Positions 16,340-23,083 of a stretch of 23,083 nucleotides of DNA are shown here, piece by piece. A model generated the notes under the pieces. That model did no database searches and was not told the DNA's origin. It worked only from the letters and a program-made list of their open reading frames with translations. The stretch spans positions 1 through 23,083 of the forward strand of contig PWPR01000192.1 of NCBI GenBank assembly GCA_003557085.1. Reading direction: 5' to 3'. The position numbers were made by a program, and so were the translations under genes. Origin of the DNA: Clostridia bacterium. Its GTDB lineage: Bacteria > Bacillota > UBA994 > PWPR01. The stretch's first letter is position 1, and the number at the start of each line of letters is the position of its first letter.

Positions 16340-16372
16340 GGTCTTAGCATTGACTTGCTAAAGCCTTTTTTT
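16340..16372 (+). terminator. Rho-independent terminator with no intact gene before it
   Basis: GGTCTTAGCA (16340-16349) pairs with TGCTAAAGCC (16356-16365), with one wobble and one mismatch, followed by seven T. It could serve the GGDEF gene from 290 bases away or be left from a lost gene. Confidence 0.7.
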
Positions 16373-16427
16373 GTATGCGTGCTTAAAAAATTAGTGTGAG
16401 TTTTTGTCTGTATTTCTATTAGTACAT

Positions 16428-16532
16428 CTATATTTTACTTTTACCTTTATTGACTTGATCAATAGTTCCCTCAAATACTTTAAATACATCTACACGAGCA
16501 CGTAAGATTTCCTGCCAACCTACATACTCATG
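16428..16532 (-). pseudogene. Unidentified C-terminal coding relic
   Basis: The minus-strand frame reads HEYVGWQEILRARVDVFKVF and ends ...VNKGKSKI before TAG at 16430-16428. The composition is that of a real soluble helix-rich protein tail, but there is no start codon and the upstream frame is closed by stops. Family not recognised. Confidence 0.35.
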
Positions 16533-16823
16533 CTATCTTCTAAAATCATTTAGGTTTCTACTCTTTTTTGGACTTTAGTGTTTAAATTGCCTCTTTTTTG
16601 TAGTAGTATTAGTTTTCATTATGAGTATTTTCTTTTATATCTTAGGTGTCTAAAATCTATTATGTTACAAGTTGAACTCGCTATGAAATTTTCATCGTTT
16701 TATGTAGATTATGCAATAAAGAAAAATAAGAAAGCACTAATACTAAAAGCAAAGAAGCAAAAATAAAGCATTATGAGTAGACTGGAGTAGTGTAGCATTT
16801 GCTATGGCATTTTAGTTTTATAG

Positions 16824-17000
16824 GAAGAGAGACACTGCGGGCTTCTTGCCGGCACACTTATGATCTTTTTATTATATCGCCGAGTCATTCAGCAGTTTCG
16901 TTAAAATGTCTAAAGAATAAGATATCTAGCAATTGTTATAAACAGTATTATAGGTCTTGGCTTAGCCCTAGCTGTATTAACATACCAAGATGAGTTTTAG
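16824..17000 (+). pseudogene. Relic of a small membrane protein
   Basis: One frame carries two hydrophobic helices, CGLLAGTLMIFLLYRRVIQQ and IAIVIN-like VINSIIGLGLALAVLTY, separated by two in-frame TAA codons (16902 and 16911), and ends at TAG 16998-17000. It sits 43 bases before the intact membrane-protein gene at 17044 and was probably its operon partner. Family not recognised. Confidence 0.4.
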
Positions 17001-17043
17001 TAGAGGTGTATATATAATTTTCTAGGAAAGGAAGATGTGATTC

Positions 17044-17349
17044 ATGAATCATATTTTAGTTCGTAGCATTTTAAGTATAAGCGTTACCTTAGGTATTAGC
17101 ATTACCTTGATTAGAAAAAAGTACTATTTTAGACCTTTAAGTATTTTTATACTTTTGTATGTATTTGGACAAATTGTTGGATATGGACTAGGAGTTGATA
17201 TATTAAAAGCTGTAGTTTCTTCTCCTATAGATACAGAATACGGGGCTATGTATCAAATCACTACAAGTATAGGACTTCCTCTCGTATTGGCATTTGCAAT
17301 CCATTACATTAGTAAATTATTCAGAGAGAAGCAGATTGAATATCGATAA
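17044..17349 (+). CDS. Small three-helix membrane protein, unknown function
   Basis: A 101-residue protein starting MNHILVRSILSISV, with GGAAAGGAAG upstream of ATG 17044. Three hydrophobic segments lie at about residues 4-22, 31-50 and 72-90, with basic residues (IRKKYYFRP) after the first and a charged tail (KLFREKQIEYR). This resembles small uncharacterised Firmicute inner-membrane proteins; I cannot assign a family. It is followed 89 bases later by another membrane protein gene at 17439 and preceded by a membrane-protein relic, so the cluster may once have been an operon for an envelope function. Confidence 0.65.
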   Translation: MNHILVRSILSISVTLGISITLIRKKYYFRPLSIFILLYVFGQIVGYGLGVDILKAVVSSPIDTEYGAMYQITTSIGLPLVLAFAIHYISKLFREKQIEYR

Positions 17350-17438
17350 TTGTTTATTTAATTGTTATATATCGTCTATTTAAGTCATTATAGATATACT
17401 AATCAATAAAGAAGCTATTGAAGTAAAGGAGATATAGA

Positions 17439-17852
17439 ATGAACTATGAATTCAAATATGAAAAGAGCAAATTAAATTTAATATCTTCAATTGTGTTTGG
17501 CATTTTAAGTCTTAAGAACTTTGGCTTGTTGATTTTAACAGGTTCGACGCCTTACAACTTGCTATTGATGATTGCGACGGTAGCTACGGCTGCTATGGCT
17601 ATGATGCATTTAAAGATGTACTTAGGACATAGGGTGTACTTAAGTATTAATGATACTTTATTGTATAAAGACCAGGGACTTATTCGTTCCAAGAAGAGAA
17701 TATACTTGAAGAATATTAAATATATAAAAACGATAGGAAGTCAAATTAGAATTGGAGTAGAACAAGAAGATGAGCTGCGAGTTAATCTGAATTGTTTAAA
17801 TGTTGAGGATATTGCTAAGTTAGAATGCATTTTTGATAACATCAGTAATTAG
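17439..17852 (+). CDS. Two-helix membrane protein with a PH-like cytoplasmic domain
   Basis: A 137-residue protein with AAAGGAG 9 bases before ATG 17439. A charged N-terminus (MNYEFKYEKSKLN) leads into two membrane helices at about 13-34 and 39-62. These are followed by a soluble beta-rich part (RVYLSINDTLLYKDQGLIRS, KRIYLKNIKYIK, IGVEQEDELRVNL, then a final helix). Helical hairpin plus this strand pattern is what bacterial PH-like (bPH/YdbS-type) membrane proteins show, but the assignment is by pattern only. It lies in the same orientation as 17044, with room for a separate promoter in the 89-base gap. Confidence 0.65.
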   Translation: MNYEFKYEKSKLNLISSIVFGILSLKNFGLLILTGSTPYNLLLMIATVATAAMAMMHLKMYLGHRVYLSINDTLLYKDQGLIRSKKRIYLKNIKYIKTIGSQIRIGVEQEDELRVNLNCLNVEDIAKLECIFDNISN

Positions 17853-17856
17853 GTAT

Positions 17857-17876
17857 AATTTAGTAATGCTAAATTT
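17857..17876 (+). terminator. Weak hairpin terminator after the 17439 gene
   Basis: AATTTAG (17857-17863) pairs with CTAAATT (17869-17875), five bases after the stop codon, with only TATG following. A/T-rich and short, so uncertain. Confidence 0.35.
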
Positions 17877-18083
17877 ATGTGATTATTAAGATTTCTATAG
17901 GATAAAAATTGTTATGTACTAGGTTAATCAGATGTTATAGTTTCTTGCTATTACAGTTGCAAAAGATCCTCTCCTGTCGTCAATATTAAGTAGAGTTAAA
18001 GGAATCTTATTTTACCTATATTAATCAATATACCATCAATTTGCATCGCAACATCTTTATTTGACGGCAGTAAAAAGGATTTC

Positions 18084-18116
18084 AGATGATTTTGAAGTTT
18101 GAGTAAAATCATCTTT
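18084..18116 (+). terminator. Terminator-like hairpin
   Basis: AGATGATTTT (18084-18093) pairs perfectly with AAAATCATCT (18105-18114), followed by TTTA only two bases beyond. No gene directly precedes it on the plus strand. Confidence 0.5.
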
Positions 18117-18122
18117 ATACTT

Positions 18123-18159
18123 TAAAATGGAAAGGCTTCCAAGAAGCCTTTCCATTTTA
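18123..18159. terminator. Strong 17-bp hairpin, probably a bidirectional terminator
   Basis: TAAAATGGAAAGGCTTC (18123-18139) pairs perfectly with GAAGCCTTTCCATTTTA (18143-18159) around a three-base loop. The A and T runs in the stem allow use from both sides. It lies between the plus-strand 17439 gene and the minus-strand relic at 18478. Confidence 0.7.
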
Positions 18160-18477
18160 CAACTTTAAGAGCAATATATGCCATGGGGTTGTTTTCTTTA
18201 TACACACTTCTAGACCAATATTCTTATTGTCTTATGTTTTCAATCTTCATATCAAATCTACATGGACTTTCTTAATATACCATTTATAGTAAACTCTTCG
18301 TCGTGTTTTGTTAGTTAACAATAAATTACTTCAGGAGTATTCACATATTTTTTTACTGCTTCATTCTATAATTTATTCTCAAATTGATCTTCTCCAGGAG
18401 TAGATAGTTATTCCAACTAAAGATGTGGCAGACTGGTTAAACTTATGCCATCTTTTTCTTCTGCTTTATTTGAAAGC

Positions 18478-18657
18478 TTATTTTAACAATTTTGTTATTC
18501 TTAGAAGAAACTTTTTATCATAATCTACCTGTCTATAAGCTCCAGGTTTAGATTGTTTTCTTCTAACTTGTTTTACTGTTAGAATAACATCATGAGTTAC
18601 TTTGCTCATTATGTTTAGAGCTTTGCTCTACGTGTTTCCAGTCCCCGCTGCATCATC
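18478..18657 (-). pseudogene. Unidentified minus-strand coding relic
   Basis: From ATG 18609 the minus strand encodes 43 residues, MSKVTHDVILTVKQVRRKQS and then a GAYRQVDYDKKFLL stretch, ending at TAA 18480-18478. The same frame continues upstream as DDAAGTGNT, then a TAG, then SKALNI, suggesting a longer gene broken by a stop. No ribosome binding site is visible. Protein-like, but I do not recognise it. Confidence 0.4.
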
Positions 18658-18897
18658 AAATCACTATGTTGTTAGCTATATAACTTTCATTATTTTCCTT
18701 TCTTAGAACTCGTGTTTGAAAGTCTTAAAAGTAATGATTACTATCGCTCAGTTTATCTCTCCGTCATTATATTAAATTAAGATAGAATCTTTTGCAGAAT
18801 ACTATCTTGAAGGATGCCTTTCTAAGGAATTAATAACTAAACCTTTGTCTATCTTAAGATGTGTAAATATCAAGACTTCTATACTACCTCTTTATCA

Positions 18898-18932
18898 AAC
18901 CATAGCAGTATGTACTAAATATTGCTATGGTT
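18898..18932. other. 10-bp perfect hairpin upstream of the MFS gene
   Basis: AACCATAGCA (18898-18907) pairs with TGCTATGGTT (18923-18932). There is no T-tract on either side. It may be a terminator relic or an operator-like palindrome about 75 bases before the MFS promoter -10. Confidence 0.45.
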
Positions 18933-19005
18933 GATTATTTGACTTAGAAAAAGCAACCCGTACTAGTATAGCAAGATAGGACAAGAAAATACAGTTAGCT
19001 TTATT

Positions 19006-19011
19006 TATAAT
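19006..19011 (+). promoter_or_regulatory. -10 element (TATAAT) of the MFS gene
   Basis: A perfect TATAAT, 58 bases before ATG 19070. No good -35 box lies 16-18 bases upstream, so the promoter is weak or activator dependent. Its position argues against a start codon at 19010. Confidence 0.4.
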
Positions 19012-19069
19012 GTATATCGTGCTAGCTTGTAGTAGTTCGTTGAGCATAATGAAAGGATATAGTAACTGT

Positions 19070-20323
19070 ATGAGGAATAAAATCTCACCAATAGCAATTT
19101 ATTTGGCTTTTTCGGGAGCTACATCTTTATTGTTTAATTTAGTGTTTACCATTAGTAGTATATACTATATTGAAATTATAGGTGTAACAGCTTTTCAATT
19201 GGTTCTAGTTGGTACTGTTCTAGAGATTGTATATTTTGTGTTTGAGGTGCCTACAGGAGTAGTTGCCGACGTATATAGCAGAAGATTATCTATTATTATA
19301 GGAACTATGTTGACGGGCTTTGCTTTTATTTTAGAGGGTGCTATTCCTGCATACTTATTTGTACTAATATCTCAAATATTATGGGGATTAGGAGCAACCT
19401 TTCTAAGTGGAGCCACTGAAGCGTGGATTGCAGACTTCTTAGAGGAAGATCAACTTGAAAGAATTTATATAAGGGCTGCCCAAACAGGACAGGTATGTGC
19501 TCTAGTTGGTATTGGATTAAGTGTTGCTTTGGCAACTATTTCTATACAACTACCTATAATATTAGCTGGATTATTATTTATAATACTGTCTGTACTACTT
19601 TTTCTTTTTATGCCAGAGAGTATTTTTACTCCCCTTGCCTCAGAAGAGTTAAACACTTGGGGGAAAATGGCAAGTACTTTTTCTCATGGCTTAAGTGCTG
19701 TTAAAAAAAGCAATATTCTAAAAACTATATTTTTGATTACACTTGTAACGGGGCTCGCAAGTGAAGGATTTGATCGGTTGTGGACAGCACACTTTATTGA
19801 AAACTTTGTTTTTCCTAAAACAATTGATCTGCCTTTAGTTATCTGGTTTGGAATTATCAATGGACTTGGAATGATTGTGAGCATTATTTCATCTCAAGTG
19901 ATGATGAAAAAATTAGAAAAGAATGATAGCTTAAGTAGTGTAAAAGTTCTGTTTTCAATAAACTTATTCCATATATTATCTGTTTTCATCTTTGCAAAAG
20001 CAGGAAATTTTAATGTTGCATTAATGTCATATTTGTCAATTTATATGCTGAGAACGGTTAACAGACCGATTTATAGTGCTTTAATAGCTAGAAATGTTAG
20101 TCAAAGTGTTCGATCTACAGTTATATCTAGTGAAGGACAAATCAACTCTATGGGACAAATTATAGGGGGACCTATTATAGGGATTATAGCTGCTAGAGTA
20201 TCAATTTCTGCTGGCATACTAGCAACAAGTATTATTTTATTACCCAGTATATTTTTGCATCTCATGATTTTAAAAGAATATATAAAGAAAAAGTCTTTGC
20301 TATCATATCTCAGCTTTAAATAA
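19070..20323 (+). CDS. MFS exporter, DHA3/TetA(P)-like drug efflux family
   Basis: The start at 19070 (MRNKISPIAIYLAFSG) is chosen because AAAGGA lies 12 bases upstream and a -10 element overlaps the earlier ATG at 19010; 19049 is an alternative. It gives 417 residues with about 12 hydrophobic helices, the normal MFS size. The loop between helices 2 and 3 shows motif A in the form FEVPTGVVADVYSRRLSIII, which is characteristic of the DHA3 group of proton-driven drug and macrolide exporters. GATEAWIADFLEEDQLERIY is another typical stretch of this group. The substrate is unknown. It is transcribed alone, with no adjacent regulator. Confidence 0.88.
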   Translation: MRNKISPIAIYLAFSGATSLLFNLVFTISSIYYIEIIGVTAFQLVLVGTVLEIVYFVFEVPTGVVADVYSRRLSIIIGTMLTGFAFILEGAIPAYLFVLISQILWGLGATFLSGATEAWIADFLEEDQLERIYIRAAQTGQVCALVGIGLSVALATISIQLPIILAGLLFIILSVLLFLFMPESIFTPLASEELNTWGKMASTFSHGLSAVKKSNILKTIFLITLVTGLASEGFDRLWTAHFIENFVFPKTIDLPLVIWFGIINGLGMIVSIISSQVMMKKLEKNDSLSSVKVLFSINLFHILSVFIFAKAGNFNVALMSYLSIYMLRTVNRPIYSALIARNVSQSVRSTVISSEGQINSMGQIIGGPIIGIIAARVSISAGILATSIILLPSIFLHLMILKEYIKKKSLLSYLSFK

Positions 20324-20746
20324 GAGAATTAATTTCTTAGTGTACATTTTTATCCTTAGGAATTTTTCATTTATATTATAATATAACTAGGAAAAATAAA
20401 GAGATAAGATTAGTAATGTGATGAGAGGCTTTTGTTTGTGTCAGACATGTATATACGCTTGAATCAAAGATTCCTAGTCTATACTGATTATTTTACTTAG
20501 AATAATAACAATCTAATTTGAGTAAAGATTTGATTTCTGTGTATAATTAATATAAAGATAAAATATCAAGATTAAGTAGATATCAGCTTTTAGCTCATCT
20601 GATATAGTATCTAAAGATGTTTTAGTTATATAGCACATATTTCTCTTTGACTATTTCCCCATTATAGGGATAAAGCACTTCAATAATAAGAAGCTCTACT
20701 TTTTGTGCTTTTCTAATAATTAGAAATCCTAGTCTTAGAAAAAGTT
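20324..20746 (+). other. Non-coding stretch between the MFS and VOC genes
   Basis: About 420 bases with no gene I can support. A short palindrome (ATATCAG at 20580, CTGATAT at 20599) has no T-tract. The minus-strand open frame 20622-20855 crosses into the VOC gene and is a shadow. Confidence 0.5.
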
Positions 20747-20774
20747 TTGTTATATTCTGCAAGTGAAATATATT
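20747..20774 (+). promoter_or_regulatory. Possible promoter of the VOC gene
   Basis: TTGTTA (20747-20752) and TATATT (20769-20774) with 16 bases between them, about 35 bases before the start codon. Both boxes are imperfect. Confidence 0.4.
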
Positions 20775-20809
20775 GGATAAAAAAGTATGAATAGAAAAGG
20801 ATGATAGAT

Positions 20810-21178
20810 ATGATAAAATCAATAGTTGGAATAGCATTTGATTGTTTAGACGCAAATGAGTTAGCTGACTTTTATGTGAAGATTACGGGGTGGGAAAAAG
20901 AAATTTCAAGTGATGAGTGGGCTGGAATTCGTACTCCACATGGCATATTGCTGGTATTTCAGACTGTAAAGAATTATAAGCCACCAGTATGGCCATGGAA
21001 GGATAGTGAACAACAGCAAATGGCTCACATTGACTTTCTTGTTGATAACTTAGAAGAGGCCGAAAAGCATGCTTTGGCTTGCGGTGCAAAAAAAGCTGAA
21101 GTGCAGTATTATAGTACCTCTAGTGTAATGATTGACCCAGCGGGACATCCTTTTTGTCTTACTACAGTTCAGCAATAG
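20810..21178 (+). CDS. Glyoxalase/bleomycin-resistance (VOC) family protein, intact copy
   Basis: A 122-residue protein. The start at 20810 (MIKSIVGIAFDCLDANELAD) is preferred to 20801 because AAAGG at 20796-20800 is properly spaced only for the former. The single VOC module has two beta-alpha-beta-beta-beta halves: IVGIAFDCLDANELADFYVK...GWEKEI opens the first, and MAHIDFLVDNLEEAEKHALACG opens the second, which ends in SVMIDPAGHPFCL. Possible metal or ligand residues are His in MAHIDF and the GHPFCL end. This branch is common in Gram-positive bacteria and its substrate is unknown, so a glyoxalase I or dioxygenase activity should not be assumed. A beheaded duplicate lies at 1611-1963. A terminator follows at 21276. 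Confidence 0.88.
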   Translation: MIKSIVGIAFDCLDANELADFYVKITGWEKEISSDEWAGIRTPHGILLVFQTVKNYKPPVWPWKDSEQQQMAHIDFLVDNLEEAEKHALACGAKKAEVQYYSTSSVMIDPAGHPFCLTTVQQ

Positions 21179-21336
21179 ACAAAATAAAGGAATCTAGTTA
21201 ATCTCAAATAAAAGGATAGGTATTAGCTCCTTTTATAGTAAGCCCCAAGTGTTATGCATTTTAAATATTTGATTGGCAGAGAAGATAACAGAATCCTCTC
21301 TGCTTTTTGATTCCTAAAATATTTTTCCTTGCTCTA
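20826..21336 (+). repeat. Segmental duplication, copy 2 (partner 1611-2122)
   Basis: Shares the VOC gene from its sixth codon onward and about 158 bases of 3' flank with the copy beside the IS. Sequence upstream of 20826 has no match near the IS. Confidence 0.85.
21276..21308 (+). terminator. Rho-independent terminator of the VOC gene
   Basis: GCAGAGA (21276-21282) pairs with TCTCTGC (21297-21303), followed by five T; 98 bases after the stop codon. Confidence 0.75.
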
Positions 21337-21657
21337 CTTCATTTTACTAACAGAATAATATGTAGATGATTCATTAAACCAAATCATAATATTTTTTTAG
21401 ATGCAGTATTGGTGAGAGTTAAAAATGTATTCAACTGCAAGGGTAAGTAGAAATCACAATCAATTATAAAGTTCGCAAACGAGATAGCAATTTTTGAACA
21501 AATTTGTGCTTAGCTATTTTTTTTAATATACCTATAACTTCTTTTTGCTAATCTAAAATAACTCTAATTAAACAATAAATTTTTGCAAAAATGCCAAAAC
21601 GAAAACATTTAAACGAATTTTCAATATTTTAACTCGATAAATTCAAACTTTATAAAC
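21337..21657. other. Non-coding stretch between convergent genes
   Basis: About 320 AT-rich bases. ATAGC (21494) and GCTAT (21513) before eight T at 21518-21525 could form a weak plus-strand terminator. No gene seen. Confidence 0.4.
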
Positions 21658-22536
21658 TTAATCAGCTTTATCTTTGCTCTTCATTTCCACAGGAATCCAT
21701 ATCTCGCAGAAGCATCCTTCTTCAAAGTCACCAGAATACAGCTCGAAATCTGTTTGTTCAAGCATCTCATACTTTGAGCCTGGCAAGAACTCCTTAAAGA
21801 TTTTCTCCCAAGTGGTTCCAATGCAGGACGGATTCTCTCCAACGCACTTAAATACAGCCCATTGAGCTGGTTCAACTTTCCAAATCTCATAGTTTTCAGG
21901 CACTTCATCCTTTTCGTAGCGTACTCCGATACCATACTTAAAACTTTTACTATCTTTTGATATTGGACCGCAAACTCCGTACATATCATGATTGTCAGAA
22001 TCACGATATAAGGTGTCAAAAGTTCCATCTTCTTGACTTTTCTTCCAGAATTCTGCGATTTCATTGTTGTCTTTTTCGAAAGACGAGTCGTTACTAAACT
22101 CTTTTACTTTAGCTAATAATTTAAATCCTTCTTGTTTCTCTAGTCGATAGTCCATTACTTCTCCTCCTTCCACAGAGATTTTGATGATAAGAGGATTAAA
22201 TTGCTTAAGCTTTCCTCCCTTTGTCTTTATAGCACGGGGTGTAATATTGTGGAAACGGGTAAACGCTTTTGTAAAGCTCTCCGGAGTTTCATAACCATAT
22301 TTAAAGGCAGCGTCAATCACTTTTTTATCAGACATTGCCAGCTCTTCTCCAGCCATAGAAAGACGGCGCTTTCGAATATACTCTCCCACAGTCATTCCCA
22401 TGATAAGACTAAAGGTCTTATGAAAATGATAATTTGATAGATGAAGATGCTTAGCCACATCACTATATGTGATATCTTCCAATAAATGCTTTTCAATATA
22501 TTCTACTGCTTGTTGAAGACTTTTAATCATATCCAT
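21658..22536 (-). CDS. AraC-family regulator with a GyrI-like effector-binding domain
   Basis: A 292-residue protein, with AGGAGG 8 bases before the ATG at 22536 on the minus strand. The N-terminal 105 residues are the paired helix-turn-helix of AraC/XylS proteins: DITYSDVAKHLHLSNYHFHK is the first HTH, and VIDAAFKYGYETPESFTKAF with FHNITPRAIK is the second. The C-terminal part (about 125-285) matches the GyrI-like/effector-binding fold: DYRLEKQEGFKLLAKVKEF, YGIGVRYEKDE, QWAVFKCVGE and a final EIWIPVE. Family members (Rob/SoxS-like, BltR-like) bind small hydrophobic compounds and activate efflux or stress genes. The gene is convergent with the VOC gene, and its target is not evident here. Confidence 0.92.
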   Translation of the reverse strand: MDMIKSLQQAVEYIEKHLLEDITYSDVAKHLHLSNYHFHKTFSLIMGMTVGEYIRKRRLSMAGEELAMSDKKVIDAAFKYGYETPESFTKAFTRFHNITPRAIKTKGGKLKQFNPLIIKISVEGGEVMDYRLEKQEGFKLLAKVKEFSNDSSFEKDNNEIAEFWKKSQEDGTFDTLYRDSDNHDMYGVCGPISKDSKSFKYGIGVRYEKDEVPENYEIWKVEPAQWAVFKCVGENPSCIGTTWEKIFKEFLPGSKYEMLEQTDFELYSGDFEEGCFCEIWIPVEMKSKDKAD

Positions 22537-23083
22537 TGTTTAAACCTCCTATGATTATCATGACAAAAGAGACTTCTAAAATCCTGTCTATTCTTGGTCA
22601 TTTTTGTCTTAATGAATACTTCTACAACTTAATTTATATAGTATCTAGGTGATGAGGGACTCATATAAGCATGTAGTATATTTAATCTCATAATATTATA
22701 ACTAAATCTCATTTAGCACATAAGTTAGCTTGACTACAGAGCTAAAATTTAAAATGCATAGAATCAAAATATGTCACTTTAGCACTTTTGATAATGCAGG
22801 AGGACAAGCATCTTTTACATCAAATACAATAGTAGCTTCACTAAACTGATAAGAAAAAGATATACATTTTAAAAACAATATTTACTTCGAGCAACTATGA
22901 TTAAATGGTCTGATAATAAGAAGTGGAATATCGTCACTATACTTACTTAGTACTTCATAAGTAGTAGACTATTAGTGGATAAAACACATGTTGTGATTCT
23001 TATAGAATAATGAAGGTTGCAATAACAAGAAAAGAGACTGGTAAAGTCCAGGTTTACTTATTAGTAAAAGCCATTTCTTTTGT
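22537..23083. other. Non-coding end of the window
   Basis: About 550 bases without a supportable gene. A short plus-strand stretch near 22785-22850 reads FSTFDNAGGQASFTSN and stops soon after; it may be a coding relic. At 23019-23083 there are nested partial inverted repeats (AAAAGAGACTGG with CCATTTCTTTT, and GTTTACT with AGTAAA) that might be a terminator cut by the window edge. Confidence 0.4.

Larger units (their letters stand above)
16049..17043 (+). other. Decayed intergenic region
   Basis: About 1 kb without an intact gene. It holds a hairpin at 16165, a terminator at 16340, a minus-strand relic at 16428-16532 and a membrane-protein relic at 16824-17000. The open frames at 16578 and 16799 have no ribosome binding site or protein-like composition and are not called. 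Confidence 0.6.
17877..19005. other. Decayed intergenic region with several hairpins
   Basis: About 1.1 kb without an intact gene. It contains hairpins at 18084, 18123 and 18898 and a minus-strand coding relic at 18478-18657. An inverted pair, CTGTCGTCAA (17974) and TTGACGGCAG (18061), matches at 9 of 10 positions. Nothing else is recognisable. Confidence 0.55.

Noticed and set aside
16578..16993. Open frames at 16578 and 16799
   Set aside because: Low-complexity composition, no ribosome binding sites, and the second is in a different frame from the membrane-like relic.
19010..19069. Longer N-terminus for the MFS protein
   Set aside because: ATG 19010 overlaps the TATAAT box and the extra residues are unlike the family's start.
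20622..20855. Minus-strand 77-residue open frame
   Set aside because: It runs into the VOC gene start and promoter, with no ribosome binding site.

Overview
The window looks like the chromosome of a low-GC, probably anaerobic Firmicute (Clostridia-like). The bulk DNA is AT-rich, ribosome binding sites are strong AGGAGG-type, and the gene families (copper-amine-oxidase-like stalk domain, clostridial-type CphA, DHA3-type MFS, AraC-GyrI regulator) fit that group. No rRNA, tRNA or CRISPR array was seen. Coding density is low, and a large part of the non-coding DNA is recognisable wreckage of genes and insertion sequences.

Layout. 1-225: 3' end of a stalk-domain protein and its terminator. 343-1610: an IS3-family element (IS150-like) with a lesion in orfA; its right end abuts a glyoxalase-family gene that has lost its first codons. 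2973-5591: cphA, cyanophycin synthetase, without a visible cyanophycinase gene. 6120-6798: a membrane protein overlapping a small XRE regulator. 6821-7390: a relic patch holding a near-identical 131-bp copy of the cphA 3' end beside the end of an IS256-like relic. 7501-9243 (minus): an EAL-CBS-GGDEF protein. 9494-10951: an IS21 istB relic, a foreign-looking higher-GC pseudogene and a headless HD-GYP domain. 11163-13805: remains of a large modular surface protein with a 912-bp internal repeat. 14636-16048: a GAF-PAS-GGDEF diguanylate cyclase with a clear promoter. 16049-19069: mostly decayed DNA with hairpins, but two intact small membrane-protein genes at 17044 and 17439. 19070-20323: an MFS exporter. 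20810-21178: the intact paralogue of the truncated glyoxalase gene. 21658-22536 (minus): an AraC/GyrI-type regulator.

How it fits together. The coherent themes are nitrogen/carbon storage (cphA), cyclic-di-GMP signalling (an EAL-CBS-GGDEF protein, a GAF-PAS-GGDEF cyclase and a dead HD-GYP fragment) and envelope or small-molecule functions (MFS, VOC protein, AraC regulator). These genes are mostly single transcription units. The only tight operon-like pair is 6120/6604, with a looser one at 17044/17439. I see no convincing new multi-gene system. The most informative signals are evolutionary: a 512-bp segmental duplication in which one copy has been beheaded next to an IS, a recent cphA fragment bounded by an IS end, a higher-GC cassette starting exactly where an IS21-like end stops, and a repeat-built surface gene in decay. 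All family names come from recognising sequence motifs by eye; no search was run.
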